Source of the DNA: Macrothele yani | Taxonomy: Eukaryota > Arthropoda > Arachnida > Araneae > Macrothelidae | Assembly (NCBI GenBank): GCA_039090855.1 | Contig: CM076997.1 | Span: forward strand, 162,904,709 to 162,968,708 | Direction of reading: 5' to 3' | Length of the DNA: 64,000 bases | Part shown: positions 32,111 through 42,838 of the stretch, one piece after another | How positions within the stretch are numbered: the first letter of the stretch is position 1 | Layout: every line of letters starts with the position of its first letter | Position numbers and translations under genes: made by a program | Notes under the pieces: model-generated | What the model was told of the DNA's origin: nothing | The model's database searches: none | What the model saw: only the letters and a program-made list of their open reading frames with translations

Positions 32111-33171
32111 AGGGTGAGTCAAAAGTCGCAGGACACCCTTGTATGCATTTCAGAAGCGGGAGGGAAAACAAAATATATAAATACTCCAACAAAGAATCGG
32201 TGAGAGGGTCTGTCATTTAGCTATTTCCGGAACATAGCCGCCATCTAGAAATCCACCATATTGGATCAAAGTCATTTTTTTTCAAATGGTAAGTGAGTCA
32301 TGTTGCATATCAAACAAGACCACAATTTTCTCAGAAACTGATTGTCGTAAACAGATTTGACATATGTGCTGTGGTTTGCAACTTATCAAATTATCAACAC
32401 AGAAATTTGAAATAACAACCGGTAAAGTACCCTGTGATGCACAGGTATTTGACGTGTTCAATGTGCTGTCCCAGGTGCTGAACATAGAGCTGAAGCAGCT
32501 TGATCCAGTCGTTATGTACCCGCACGAGGATGTCAAGCAAAATGCAGTTAGAGGCCTCTAGCTGAATGTGGTGTTTGTTGCGTTTTTTCTCAGCATACGC
32601 CAAGTGTTTCACATGACCCCCAACTGATACAAGTCGAGTGGTGTGAGGTCAGGAGATCTAGGTGGCCATTCCACAGAACCACGCCCGCCAATCCAATGAC
32701 CAGAGAATTGAACATCTACCATCAGCAACGCATCCTGGAGGCCTGTAATCGCATTTCTTCCGATATTCTCGTACGGAAGCATATCGACTAGAGCAAACGC
32801 CTTCAAGTTTGTGTTCAGCAACAGGAACAACACATTGAACTCATCAAGTAGCTGCGCATCACAGGGTATTTTAGATGTTCTTATTTCAACTTTCTGTTTT
32901 GATAACTTGTAAACCACAATACATATGTCAAATCTGATTATGGCAATCAATTTCTGAGAAAGCTCTGGTATTGTTTGATAATGCAAAATGACCCCCTTAT
33001 CATTTGAGAAATTTGACGATTCAATATTGTCGAATTCAAAATGGTGGCCATGTTCCGGAAATAGCCTGAAAGATAGGCCCATTTATCGATTTTTTGCTGA
33101 GGCATTCAGATATTTCATTTTCCCTCCCGTTTCTGAAATGCAATGGTGTCCTGCGACTTTTGACTCACCCT
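32111..33171. mobile_element. DNA transposon derivative with two 3' ends in inverted orientation
   Basis: Termini agggtgagtcaaaagtcgca and its exact complement. The arms 32111-32560 and about 32735-33171 are inverted copies over ~440 bp (diverged, clearly alignable). Minus-strand coding in the spacer reads WIGGRGSVEWPPRSPDL, TPLDLYQLG, KHLAYAEKKRN, continuing into the left arm as the end of a DDE transposase (..GQHIEH). The right arm carries the same C-terminal segment on the plus strand (RILEACNRISSDILVRK then EQHIEL). So both ends derive from the transposon's 3' end. Inserted in a mariner. Confidence 0.8.
32394..32720 (-). pseudogene. C-terminal piece of a DDE transposase (WPPRSPDLTPLD type)
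   Basis: Reads EWPPRSPDLTPLDLYQLGVM then KHLAYAEKKRN (about 32690-32580), QLEASNCILLDILVRVH and QHLGQHIEHVKY to about 32450. PPRSPDLTPLD with a following KD.VY/YAEKP-like stretch and a C-terminal G.HIEH is a recognisable Tc1/mariner-superfamily DDE_3-like transposase with DUF4817-type relatives in insects. Only about 90 residues remain and the third catalytic acidic position is in the PDLTPLD segment. Confidence 0.65.
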
Positions 33172-33320
33172 GTATCAGTTGTTAACGCATTGGCATGATT
33201 TTGTTGATGCCCATGGTATTTATTTTGATAAACAATTTGTTTTTCTGCTACGTATGTGTTATACTTTCTCTACTTCTCCCAAAACGGCAAATATATTTTA
33301 TGGTTACCTGATATACACTA

Positions 33321-34262
33321 TATTGACAAAAATTACCGGACATCCCTTCAAAAGCAAATGAACGGATCCGCTGTGTTGTTAAGAGGTGCCGTACAGCTGC
33401 AACAAACGGTATAAAAACAAGCCTGCAGCTGACCGCGATAATATCGCACTGTGAGGTTGAATGAAAATGTCACGGTGGGGGAAAACTGACTTTGAGAAAG
33501 GAAAGATAGTTTGGTGTTATATTAGTGGGTTGTCCATAAGAGAAACCGAGAGGCATTTTTAAATATACCCAAGTCAACTGCTTTTGATGTACTGAATAAG
33601 TGGAAAACACATGACGTGCCTGAAGTAGCAAAATGTACCGGCAGACCAACGAAACTCAGTGATAGAGGACGTCGAAGCCTCAGGAGAGTCGTTACAGCTA
33701 ATCGACGGAGTATTGCACAATACCTCAGTGTGCAGGTGAGTAGAAATGCTGGAACCTCGGTATGTACACGTACCATTCACAGAGAACTTCATTCCTTGGG
33801 TTACCGTGGTCGTGCGCTTACCCATAAGCCTTTCATTTCCACTGGGAATGCTACTCGCCCTTTAGCATGGTGTAAAGAATATTTATCGTGGACCGTAGAT
33901 CAATGAAAACGGGTCCTGTGTACTAATGAACACAGGTACATAATCCATCAGTCTGATGGTCATGTGTGGGTATGGTGACAGCCAGGGGAACGCTGTTTAC
34001 CACATTGTACTGTTTTTACAATCAAGTTTGGAGCTGGCGTTGTAATCGTGTTGGGGTATATTTTTGTGGTATGGCCCCGGCCCATTGGTTATCGTGGGCA
34101 AACCTGTTAACCAGCATGTCTACCTCGATATACTAGACAATTATGCCCTACCAACTCTGTGGCAATACTATGTAACAGAGCTTTCATGGTACCAGCAGGA
34201 TAATGCACCGAACCGTAAAGCAAGGACTGTTACGGCGTGGTTACCAGCATACCCAGAGCGAT
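33321..34262 (+). pseudogene. Tc1-like element, 3' truncated, with transposase pseudogene
   Basis: The left end tattgacaaaaattaccgga matches the copy ending at 39902. Transposase start MKMSRWGKTDFEKGKIV (33460), SGLSIRETERHF, after frame change GRPTKLSDRGRRSLRRVV, TRTIHRELHSLGYRGRAL, then degenerate VLCTNEHRYIIHQSDGHV (first catalytic block, D lost), GAGVVIVLG, SWYQQDNAPNRKARTV (second D, about 34185-34235), ending at WLPAYPER near 34262 before the third catalytic residue. Stops at 33559 and 33904 and a frameshift make it dead. Confidence 0.8.
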
Positions 34263-35390
34263 GGGATCAAGGTTCAACTTTGGTTGAATCAGGAATGAAT
34301 ACCATATTACAGTCTCAGTTATCTCAAAGTTGTAACATAACGGGTTAGGTATAAAAGGATAAAAAAGCTGCGTTTCTTTGATAATCTTATATTCAAATTT
34401 TAAGGTGTAATAGCAAAAAGCGTATGAATGAGTAACGGATAATCCACTTAGAAAAAAGCGTTAGAAGCTTCAGTAAAATATCGCGGAATTACGTATAAAA
34501 GTACTAAACTGCATTATAATTTCTCACAGCTACTTTTAATAACAATCTACTTCGGAGAGGGAAAAGAAAGCAACTCGAATTTGTGTTTCCAAATATATAC
34601 CTTTCTTCCTGCACGGCACTAGTATGAAATCTTGTTTGCTGTTTTTACCAGACATATTTCTTAGCTATCTAAAAGTGCGAACAGAGTTCATTAGCAAAAT
34701 ATTTTTTTAAGTGAGTTAACATCGCATGCTGTGAATTTCGCAGCAGCCTGTCGCCATGGCAGCTACCACACAGCAATTTCTGACCCGAAAAAAAGAAGCA
34801 AGAAGACTATGTGTATTCGAGTTTTCCGAAGCATTTCCCTGTATGTACCACTTTCTCGTCAGCAGGGTGTGAATTAAATCCAAAATTTCATCTCCACGAC
34901 CCATGCAGCGCGATCAATTTGGCCAGCAGCCAGTTTCTTGATTAACAACGCCATACCTTACACTGGACTGGCAGATAATGCATAAATATTTTCCTCGAGT
35001 GTAATTCACGTAAACGCCACCTTGCTACGAATGACACGGGGAAAAATTATTGTTCCACCAAAAATATTTTTGCACATTAGGGACAATTTCACATTTTAAC
35101 GACACCGTCATGTGATACAATTAAGAACACGGTAAATAAAGAAGTGCGAAATTTACTAAGTTAAACATTCATCATCAAGCGTGATATTTTACGGTGACTA
35201 ATGAGCAAATAGTTTCCTTTGAGTTTTATTTTTACTTAAAACGTAAAATGATTACCACCACATTATACTGCAGCAATGTATTTATCACACGTGGGTTTTT
35301 CAACTGTCATGTAAATAATTACGTGGAGATTATTATTTACGATTAGGCGGTATCTTTGTTTATAGTAGGTAGCATTACCTCTGAATAGCG
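34263..35390. other. unassigned AT-rich DNA
   Basis: No motif on either strand. The minus frame 34904-34716 is not recognised. Confidence 0.35.
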
Positions 35391-35482
35391 GTCACACTGG
35401 AACTCATGGGCGTATTGATAGCACCCGCAACCCCCGCAGAGCGGGGAGCCTAACGGCAAAGAGGGCCTCTAGCCTCAATAGA

Positions 35483-35704
35483 TTTTTTTTTTTTTTGATT
35501 GGAGATTTAACGACCACCGTGAGCAACTCAATGGGCTATAAGCTGTCGCCCGTCCCTAATTTAGGGTCACCGGTTCCAGGGAAGGGAGAGAGCCAGTGCC
35601 GTAAGACAAACACAACATCCATGTCTCACTGGGATTCGAACCTGGACCCCTTTCGGACGAATGATCAGAGGTCATCGCTTAGACCACTGCGCCACCGGGT
35701 TGGC
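35483..35704 (-). mobile_element. SINE family 1 with target-site duplication
   Basis: Minus-strand copy: T-rich (tail) at 35483-35497, body, and head ending at 35697. Flanked by CCTCAATA at 35473-35480 and 35705-35712. It lies inside the hAT-like element. Confidence 0.9.
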
Positions 35705-35994
35705 CCTCAATAAATGGATTTTACAAACATTTTTGATGAAACTTCATATGAAGCTGGTTAAAGAAACAGCCAGGAATTTTTGACGGCAGCTTTGAATGAA
35801 GTATTAAAAACAAAATGAATTGTTGGTATATTTTTTTTCAGTAAATAAAATCATCAAAGAAAACATTTTCGCCTTAGTTTATAAAAACTGGGTGACGGAA
35901 TAGCAGCTAATCCAGAGGACTTGAAACCCCGTTTCACAACTATAGCAAAGGTTCCTATATATTAACAAGAGAATAAGATTGAAATATCAGTTTT

Positions 35995-36208
35995 GCCGCC
36001 CCGGTGGCGCAGTGGTCTAAGCGATGGCCTCTGATCATTCGTCCGAACGGGGTCCGGGTTAGAATCCCGGTGAGGTATGGATGTTGTGTTTGCCTTACGG
36101 CACTGGCTGTCTCCCTTCCCTGGAACCAGTGACCCTAAATTAGGGACGGGCGACTACTTATAGCCCATTGAGTTGCTCACGGTGGTCGTTAAACTTCCAA
36201 TAAAAAAA
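35995..36208 (+). mobile_element. SINE family 1 with target-site duplication
   Basis: Plus-strand, near-consensus copy; the B box has one change (gggttagaatcc). Flanked by AAATATCAGTT at 35982-35992 and 36206-36216. Inside the hAT-like element. Confidence 0.93.
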
Positions 36209-36265
36209 TATCAGTTGAATAAATGAAATTTTTATATCAATAAAGATATGCACAAAACTTCTGTG

Positions 36266-36425
36266 ACGTGCCTGTACCGCAGGACGCACATCAGATAAAG
36301 GCAGATAGCAGCAAGATCGTAGGTCTGCGTATCTCAGTTGGGAGAGCGACTTATTCCGGAGTGAGAGGACCTGGGTTCGATGCCCGGCGTGGACGACAAT
36401 GACGGAGACATTTACTTCGTTATAC
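36266..36425 (+). mobile_element. SINE family 2 copy
   Basis: Upstream block 'gacgtgcctgtaccgcagga' then tRNA-like head with GTATCTCAGTTGGGAGAGC (A box) and CTGGGTTCGATGCCC (B box), ending 'ggcgtggacgacaatgacgg'. The best-preserved member of family 2 in the window and the only plus-strand one. Confidence 0.8.
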
Positions 36426-37329
36426 TACGCATGCCTCAGAATATAATGAGCTAAAAGGTGTTCTTTGTAGGAACGAATAAACAGAGACCTATGCCATTTC
36501 TTTACAACAGAGTCAAAAGAAAAGATTTTTACTATGTGCAAAACATTGTGACATTATGTTCAGTGATTTGTTTTTTACATTACAGAGAAAATAAGTTCAA
36601 TATTTTTGTCCCACAATTCTTAACTGTTTCTTTCTTATTTGCTTACTTATATCCTGTATTTTCCGTATACATCGGAAAAGGTCATTAGAAACTGGCACAC
36701 GGCAGTTAGATATTTTGTGATCGTGAGGTATTTCAAAGAGGCTGTCATTAGTTCTCTAAAACAATAAAATTTGCATGATATGATTAACTTTGGCATAAGT
36801 GTTTTGTAATACTTTGAATAAATATAAAACTAGGGAAATCATTTTAATTACAACTTCTACATGTGTGTTACGCGCAATAAAGTGTAACAATTTTGATTTT
36901 ACGAAAAATACCTCTTGGTTCCAAAGAATTATTAAAACATCCGTAAAATATAATCAATAAACAATATTGAATATAAAAATGTCCGTAATTGAAGCAAATA
37001 GATTTTGAAAAAGGGCCTCCAAGATTTTTTTGCGAAGGGGCCCTAAGTTTTTCAGGTGTACCACTACTGGAACTTCAACATTTGGCAGCTATTTGCAGGT
37101 GACCACTATTTAGAAGGTTGATTTCAGACTCCAACTAGGCTCAAAATATAAAAAAGAAATAAAAAGACTACATCTTGAGTTCCTTTCGTGCAATCGTAAA
37201 TAAAATTATGTGTTTTGATTAAATACTTTTTATTCTTTTGGCTAGTGAGAAACAATACGTTCTTGTGATTACATACAGTACATGTGCAGTGTTATCATTT
37301 TATACTACAGTACATACATACATATCTCT

Positions 37330-38300
37330 AAGCTGTTCCCTGATATTCAGAAGTTAGCTCCTCAAAGGAAGAACTTACTGTTTCTTTATCAAACGTCTCC
37401 ATTTCCAGCGATCTCGGCACACAGCTCGAGATTGACTGACATCCATCACACGAAGCACACAAGACCTTTTGTACTTCACACTCATTATCCTTTTCTCATG
37501 CAAACATTCCTGAATCTGGTCCTTCCATGATTTCCTTGGCCTTTCTCTACCTTTCTTTCCTGCCACTTGAGATGAAAATATTCTGTTAGTAAGCATCTCA
37601 TCACTCATTTTTTCAACATGGACAAACCACTAAAGAATGTTAGTCTCCACTTTAGGAACAGTTCTTTGCCACACATAACACAACTGTAACGTATCATTTC
37701 TCACATGATCAAAGCCTGTCTCGCCATAAATACAACGTAAGTAACGCATCTCTTCAGAACACAAACGACTCCTGTCTCTTCGGTAGTACCCAGCTTTCAT
37801 TGCCGTACATCAGAGAACGAACAATCACACTTTCATATGCTTCCATCCTTGACTTTCTTGAGAACCCATCATTCCTCTGAAATCTTCCTAAATCAGGTAT
37901 GACTTTCGATGAAGAATTCAGTCGCCTTCTAAGTTCGCCATCTAATTTGTTCTCTCTGTCAAACATGCTTCCCAAATATACAAACTCGTTCACCTGGTCA
38001 ATAACTGAGCCATTTAGATTTATCATTCATTCAGTACTAACAGTTCCTCACCCGAAAACCATAACTTTGTTTTTTTCCTTATTTATACTCAGTTTTTAAT
38101 TCATATAAACTTCGCACATCCGGGACAACATACTCTGCAACTCAGTTTTGCTCTGTGGCAACAGGACTGTGTCATCAGCATACAGCAATCTGTACACAGA
38201 GATATTATTGATACTAAGACATAAGCGAGTATTATCCATTTTAGCTTCACGCATGCATCCATAAACGCACTCATCGTCAAAAAAATAGTCCCGTAAAAAG
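37330..38300 (-). pseudogene. LINE reverse-transcriptase remnant
   Basis: Minus strand. RT blocks: REAKMDNTRLCLSINN, YRLLYADDTVLLPQSK (catalytic YADD, about 38200-38150), LQSMLSRMCEVYMN, KEKNKVMVFG, NEFVYLGSMFDRENKLDGEL (YLGS block), SRKSRMEAYESVIV, SLMYGNESWVLP (SE.W block), and the C-terminal RERPRKSWKDQIQECLHEK and SQSRAVCRDRWKWRRL near 37550-37380. This is the palm-to-tail order of RTE-like or related non-LTR elements. 5' truncated at about 38300. Stops near 38100 and 37755 and frame changes break it. Confidence 0.75.
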
Positions 38301-38344
38301 TAGTTTCGATTGACCTTCTTTGTATTTTATTTACCTGCATGTGC

Positions 38345-39485
38345 ACCGCGTGCACATGCACAAATCAGGCTATGGGTGTGGTTACGTTGTTGGACGGACG
38401 GACAACTAGGTTGCGTTGTTGGCGGTGTCCGCACGCTCCCCTCCGCACCAACCGATCAAGGTGATCGTCCGTATTTGAGTTTTCGACCACACTCTCTTGT
38501 CCTTTTCCAATCTGAATTCCATTACTACTTGCTTTACTGATTTCCTGGTGTTCTTAGGTCATCGCGCGATTGTCATCAACGTGTTCACCGCGTATCACTG
38601 TTTTTCATGCAAAGCTCACGGCCATCGTTGCTCACAGTGCCCGATCTCCCACACGAAGTTATCTGCTGTGGCTGCGTCTGCTCTCTTCACGAAGCCAACG
38701 GCCTATGCTACCGCTGTGGTGTCTTCTCTGTCCTCGATCCTTTCGTCGGTGCCTTCGTCTGGTTCCACTTTGCCTGCCTGTTGTGGAATTTTTCCGACCC
38801 CGTCGGTGGTGCCCTCTTTCCATGCCTGCTGCCTCTTCTTCCCAAGGCTTCTCTTCTGCACAGCCTTTTCAGCCTACCGCTACTGCTCCTCTACAGGCCT
38901 GGGTCTCGGTGTTATCAATTGGTGACACCCCGCCGCCCTCTCCGGGTCACTTTTCTACCAAGTACTCCACGGATGCCTCTCGTGTTGATGCCGTCATCGC
39001 TCCAGCTGTTTCTTGGCCCACTTGCTCTCCTTCTCAGACTGCCACCTTGCTCGATACGTTTGATGACTTCTCCCCTCCATCCTCTCCCGATGCTTCAGTT
39101 GTATCTTCGCTCTGCGCTCATCGTGCTGTTTTCGTGCCCCACTACTCAATCTCTGCCTCTTTGCCTGCTGTGGCTGCTCTTCCGTCTGTCTCCTGTTATG
39201 CAATTTTCTATTGCCTCTAGGGGCGCTATTCCCAAGAGGCGCCGTCGTCGTTCTTCAGGCAAACGTTGCAAGGAGATTGCCCCTTCTCCGGAGTGGTATG
39301 ATGGTAATCAGCCTGAAATATTGCAGTCTTCTGATGTTCATCTATACCGCCCGTGTCGCAAAGACTTTCCTGACGTGACTGTTTATTATGATACTCTTCT
39401 AGCCTGGGATTTTCCTTCTGATGTCTATGCCTCTGAACTCTCTGCCGCCTCGACATCCCCTTCGGGCGCCTTCGCTTTTACTTGA
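38345..39485 (+). pseudogene. probable LINE ORF1 (gag-like) tract with a CCHC knuckle
   Basis: Markedly GC-richer than its neighbours. In the frame of 38497-38925 there is CFSCKAHGHRCSQC, a CX2CX4HX4C zinc knuckle as in LINE ORF1 proteins. After a frame change about 38820-39200 reads a P/S/A-rich stretch (SIGDTPPPSPGHFSTKYS), and after another change the 3' part has KRRRRRSSGKRCKE and a region with SDVHLYRPCRKDFPD. The long 292-codon frame at 38607-39485 is thus probably only partly in the ancestral frame. It ends where a Tc1 fragment begins. A LINE tail of unknown relation is at 63760-64000. Confidence 0.5.
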
Positions 39486-39902
39486 GTACTCCCATCACGG
39501 TCACTCATGGAATGAAGTTCTCTGCGAGTGGTACGTGTACATACCAAGGTTCCAGCATTTTTACTCACCTGTACAGGGAGGTCTTGTGCAGTACTCCGTC
39601 AATTAGCTGTAACGACTCTCCTGAGACTTATTCAGTACATCCAAAACAGTTGACTTGTGTATGTGTAAACGCCTCTCGGTTTCTCTTATGGACAGCCAAC
39701 TAGTATAACACTCATCAATCTTTCCTTTCTCAAACTCAGTTCTCTCCCGCCGCGACATTTTCACTCAACCTCACAGTGCGGTATGATCGCGGTCAGCTTC
39801 AGGCTTGTTTTAATACCGTTTGCAGCTGCACCGTGCATATTAGCAACGCAGTGGATCCGTTCATTTGCTTTTTAATGTATGTCCGGTGACTTTCGTCAAT
39901 AT
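39485..39902 (-). pseudogene. 5' end of a Tc1-like element
   Basis: Minus-strand copy of the same element as 33321-34262: the end complement of tgacgaaagtcaccggacat at 39902, MSRRERTEFEKGKIDEC-like start, IRETERRLHIHKSTVLDVLN, then TRLLQLIDGVLHKTSLYR-like text. Compared with the other copy it lacks the segment corresponding to about 33605-33670 (GRPTKLSDRGRR). It ends at the GC-rich LINE tract. Confidence 0.75.
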
Positions 39903-41350
39903 AGTATATATTTGGATTCAACCTTATGGAAAGCAGGAAGCTGCCAGAAGACAGAAAGTGAAGGTGAGATAAGAGGATGGAATAAATGACAATGATGCTG
40001 AGAGTAATCTGTGGCGAGAAAGCCACAGCAAATTAATCCAAAAATATGCGGCGTTGCATGGTTCATAAACTTGAAGAACAAGAAGATAAACAAATGCAAA
40101 GAACAAAAATGCGGAAATTTAGTTGGATGAAACAGATATCGAGAAAATAACACTGAAAGAACGAGACAGAAAATGAAGCAAAAGGGTGGAATTCAAAAAA
40201 GGTAAGAGTGAGATTCGTATGACGGGCTAGATATCTCGTTCAGAGAAGGAGAAACAATCAACGTAGAAAGCAATGGAAAACGAAGTGGCAAGAAATTCGG
40301 AAACAGGAAGACCAAGAAAAAGGTGGTGGAAGAATCGGCAGTGGAGGGTATGAAGGATGTCAAGACAAAAATGAAGGATTCAAAGAACAAAGGGGAAAGT
40401 GGGCAAAAATTGCTTCACATGCAAATCTTCAGACTGTCAGCGACAAAAGCAGTTGAATGGATAAGAAGAAAACTTCGTTTTAATCAAAGAAAACAACTCT
40501 TTTCTTGATATTATTAATCATTGTGTGTATTTTTTAAAGGAAAAAACATTCCTATGTTTATACACTACAAAGGAGTTTTGAAATCATTTTTGAAACGGAG
40601 CTTAAAATATAATCTTCTGTGTAACTATCTCCTGTCAGAAATTTTTAAAAGTTAAAAACATTAAGTCAATTGTATTCTGTATGTATAATACGGCTGCTTA
40701 ATTTACATTCATTCTTACTTTCTATAGCCCAGTTTCAAAACCCAAAATTGCGTCGAAATTACAGTGTAGGAGAAAAAAAAGGAAACACTATGGTTTGTCA
40801 TATTTGTATTAACATTTTATATGTTTAAGGATTGACTACCTACATTTCTTCTTCCTTCTTAAGTCCTTGGGTCATAGTGCGGGTAACATCTCCTTTCAGC
40901 ATAGGAATATAGTGTGTCCTATACTATTGAACTTTTTTGCCATTTTCTACTTTGCCGGTTCTTCTGAAGGTTCTGGAAAAATAATTCAAATATGAGTGTA
41001 AAAAGTGCAACTTTGTGGACTCGTTACGCACGTACTGTAGCTCAGTTTTCAAAGATTCTCTGCGATGCCTCACGCTATCATACCGAAATGTGGATTCTTG
41101 TTGTTTCCAAGATTTTTTCCATGGCTTTTCGGACTTCCTCTCTCTCAATAAATTTGAGATTCAGCAGGATATAAAAACGAATCCTATGATTTTGTTTCGA
41201 GTGTGGGAAAGAAGGTACAGTAAATGATTTGATGCAAACATTTTGTTTTTTCTACAAGCTTTTCAAAGGTTTCATAAATAAAGTCAGTTTAATATGAGCG
41301 ATAACAGCAATACCTTTTGGGAAAAAAGTGTCTTTTCTTTATATTTATAT
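39903..41350. other. unassigned DNA, purine-rich in its first part
   Basis: 39930-40500 is strongly A/G-rich on the plus strand with short frames (40323-40508) rich in K and E. I see no domain. 40600-41350 has no motif. Frames 41148-40924 (minus) and 41015-41227 (plus) overlap and neither is recognisable. Confidence 0.35.
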
Positions 41351-41359
41351 ACAGGGGTT

Positions 41360-42415
41360 GGGCGCACACATAAGAAAAGAAGGTTTTACGCACCTAGTAT
41401 GGTGTGGGATAGCCTTTGACATTCAAAAACCCCTTAGACTTCATTGGAATGGACGCATACAAATCATAATTAGTGACTAGTGGGATGTTATACCATTCTT
41501 CATGCAGAAACTGTTCCAGGTTCTTCAGATTTTCAGAAGGACGATAACGGGATCATACATTGCTTTCCAACACAGATGATAGTTGTTCGATGATGTTCAA
41601 GTTTGGTGATAGGGTCGCCAAGGAAGGTGTGGAAGTTCGTTCTCATGTGCTTCAAACCATGATTGGAAATTCCAAGCTGTGTGAATTGTTATGATAGAAG
41701 CAATCACCTGCAGGAAACAATGCCTCAGCTGAGAAACTTGTTCAGACAAAATGATTTCGAGCGCCTCGCCAGTCATCCGTCCTCTCAAGGTGATCAGCGA
41801 ACCTGCTAAAAAACACGTAATGACTGTCCAGAAAATGACAGAAACACCAACATGCTGCACTGCTGGGAGCAAACAGTCTGGGTCGTATGCTTCTGACGGT
41901 GTTCTCTACACGTGAACACATGCTGCAATAAGGAATAGTTTAAATGTGGATTCATTCCACCACATTGCACACTTCCATGCATCGGCAGTCCACGTTGTAT
42001 GCTCCTGGCACCACTGCCGTCGCCGTTGTTCATTCACCCAGACCATTAAAAGTTTCGTAATAGCAGCTTTGCCATGAATATCGTACTTATGCAGTTCCCT
42101 GCGCACTGTTCTTTTTAAGAGTGCGGTCTGGAGATGCATATTGAGTTCCGCACTAATTTCTGGCGCCGTGATTTTCTTATTACGGGTAAAAAGAATTTTT
42201 AATGTTCTCCTGTCTTTATCAGTTAGGGTCCTTTTCCGGCCGCTCTTGTATTCTACAGACGAGGTTTTGCCACGAACACGGTATGCTGTCGTGACGCTAG
42301 ATACAGTAGCTCTCAATATCCCCACTTTCCTGGAGACTGTTGTCACCGAGGCATAAACAACCGGCCACCAACAATTATAACTTCTAACTTCTATTTTTGT
42401 GGACACCATAAAATT
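41360..42415 (-). pseudogene. Tc1-like transposase pseudogene
   Basis: Minus strand, starting at ATG 42409 (MVSTKIEVRSYNCWWPVV). Order: SRKVGILRATVSSVTTAY (first HTH), KSGRKRTLTDKDRRTLKI (GRKR hinge), ITAPEISAELNM (second HTH), RTVRRELHKYDIHGKAAI, QWCQEHTTWTADAWKCAMWW then NESTFKLF (first catalytic block, D replaced by N), FWTVITCFLAGSLITLRGRM, SWFEAHENELPHLPWRPYHQ (third-block neighbourhood), and degenerate NLNIIEQLSSVLES. Family length is about 340 residues and most of it is present but frame-broken after residue 167. A 5' scrap of the same family is at 50690-50800. Confidence 0.8.
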
Positions 42416-42469
42416 GGGTACACATGAGACACTGCATATATTATAAATACCAGCTTATTTCGGACCGAA

Positions 42470-42838
42470 AATAAAAAATAATGAATACATTAAATATAAA
42501 AAAATATAAAAAATAATGAAATTTAAAAAAAATAATAATATAAAAATTATACAAAATAATGAATAAATTAAAAATAATGATGCTTCAAAGTCTATTTGAA
42601 AATCATGGTTTCGCTGGGTGTTGACCTAGCTTCATTAAAATTGATAAAAAATAATGAATAAATTTAAAAATAATGAATGATTCAAAGTATATATCAAAAA
42701 TTAAAAAATATTAAAAATAATGAAAAAAATTATGAAGGATAATATATTATAAAATTGTATTTCAAAAATAATGACAAAAATAATATGTTATATAATTAAT
42801 ATATTACAAAAATATTTAAAAAAATATATATATATATA
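42470..42838. repeat. AT-rich low-complexity tract
   Basis: Irregular repeats of 'aaaaataatgaa' and 'aattaaaaataatga', ending in a (TA)n run at 42824-42839. It sits between the Tc1 pseudogene and the 3' end of the RTE copy. Confidence 0.8.

Larger units (their letters stand above)
31480..33312 (+). pseudogene. mariner transposase pseudogene, interrupted
   Basis: Plus strand. Blocks: FLPRYDKEPFLDTVLNWDE (first catalytic region, 31560-31615), YGGQHMVLFIMNS near 31711-31749, VLLQDNARIHSASLTRNTIK (second D, about 31861-31920), YSTDIFPSNSHLFLLFDNYL (third catalytic position now N), NFSNFDKLHAAFQDFF and YLRGI ending at 32110. The frame resumes after the 32111-33171 insertion with LLTHWHDFVDAHGIYFD (33180-33230), the usual C-terminal RW..C(V)...G.YFD motif. 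Frameshifts are present in the first half. Confidence 0.85.
35405..37066. mobile_element. hAT-like element bounded by CTGGAACT duplications
   Basis: The 8-bp direct repeat CTGGAACT occurs at 35397-35404 and 37067-37074. The ends are loosely inverted: catgggcgtattga on the left, tagtggtacacctga (complement) on the right, both CAGTGGCGTA-like, with GC-rich subterminal tracts (35430-35470 and 37012-37045, both containing 'gagggcctc' or 'agggcctcc'). 8-bp duplications and such ends are typical of hAT. Interior frames (35740-35820: SQEFLTAALNEVLKTK) are not recognisable as a transposase. Three SINEs lie inside. Confidence 0.65.

Noticed and set aside
35397..37074. LTR retrotransposon
   Set aside because: No terminal direct repeats beyond 8 bp, no gag/pol motifs.
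38607..39485. Single intact 292-codon protein
   Set aside because: The CCHC knuckle and the P/S-rich part lie in other frames, so the long frame joins shadow and real segments.
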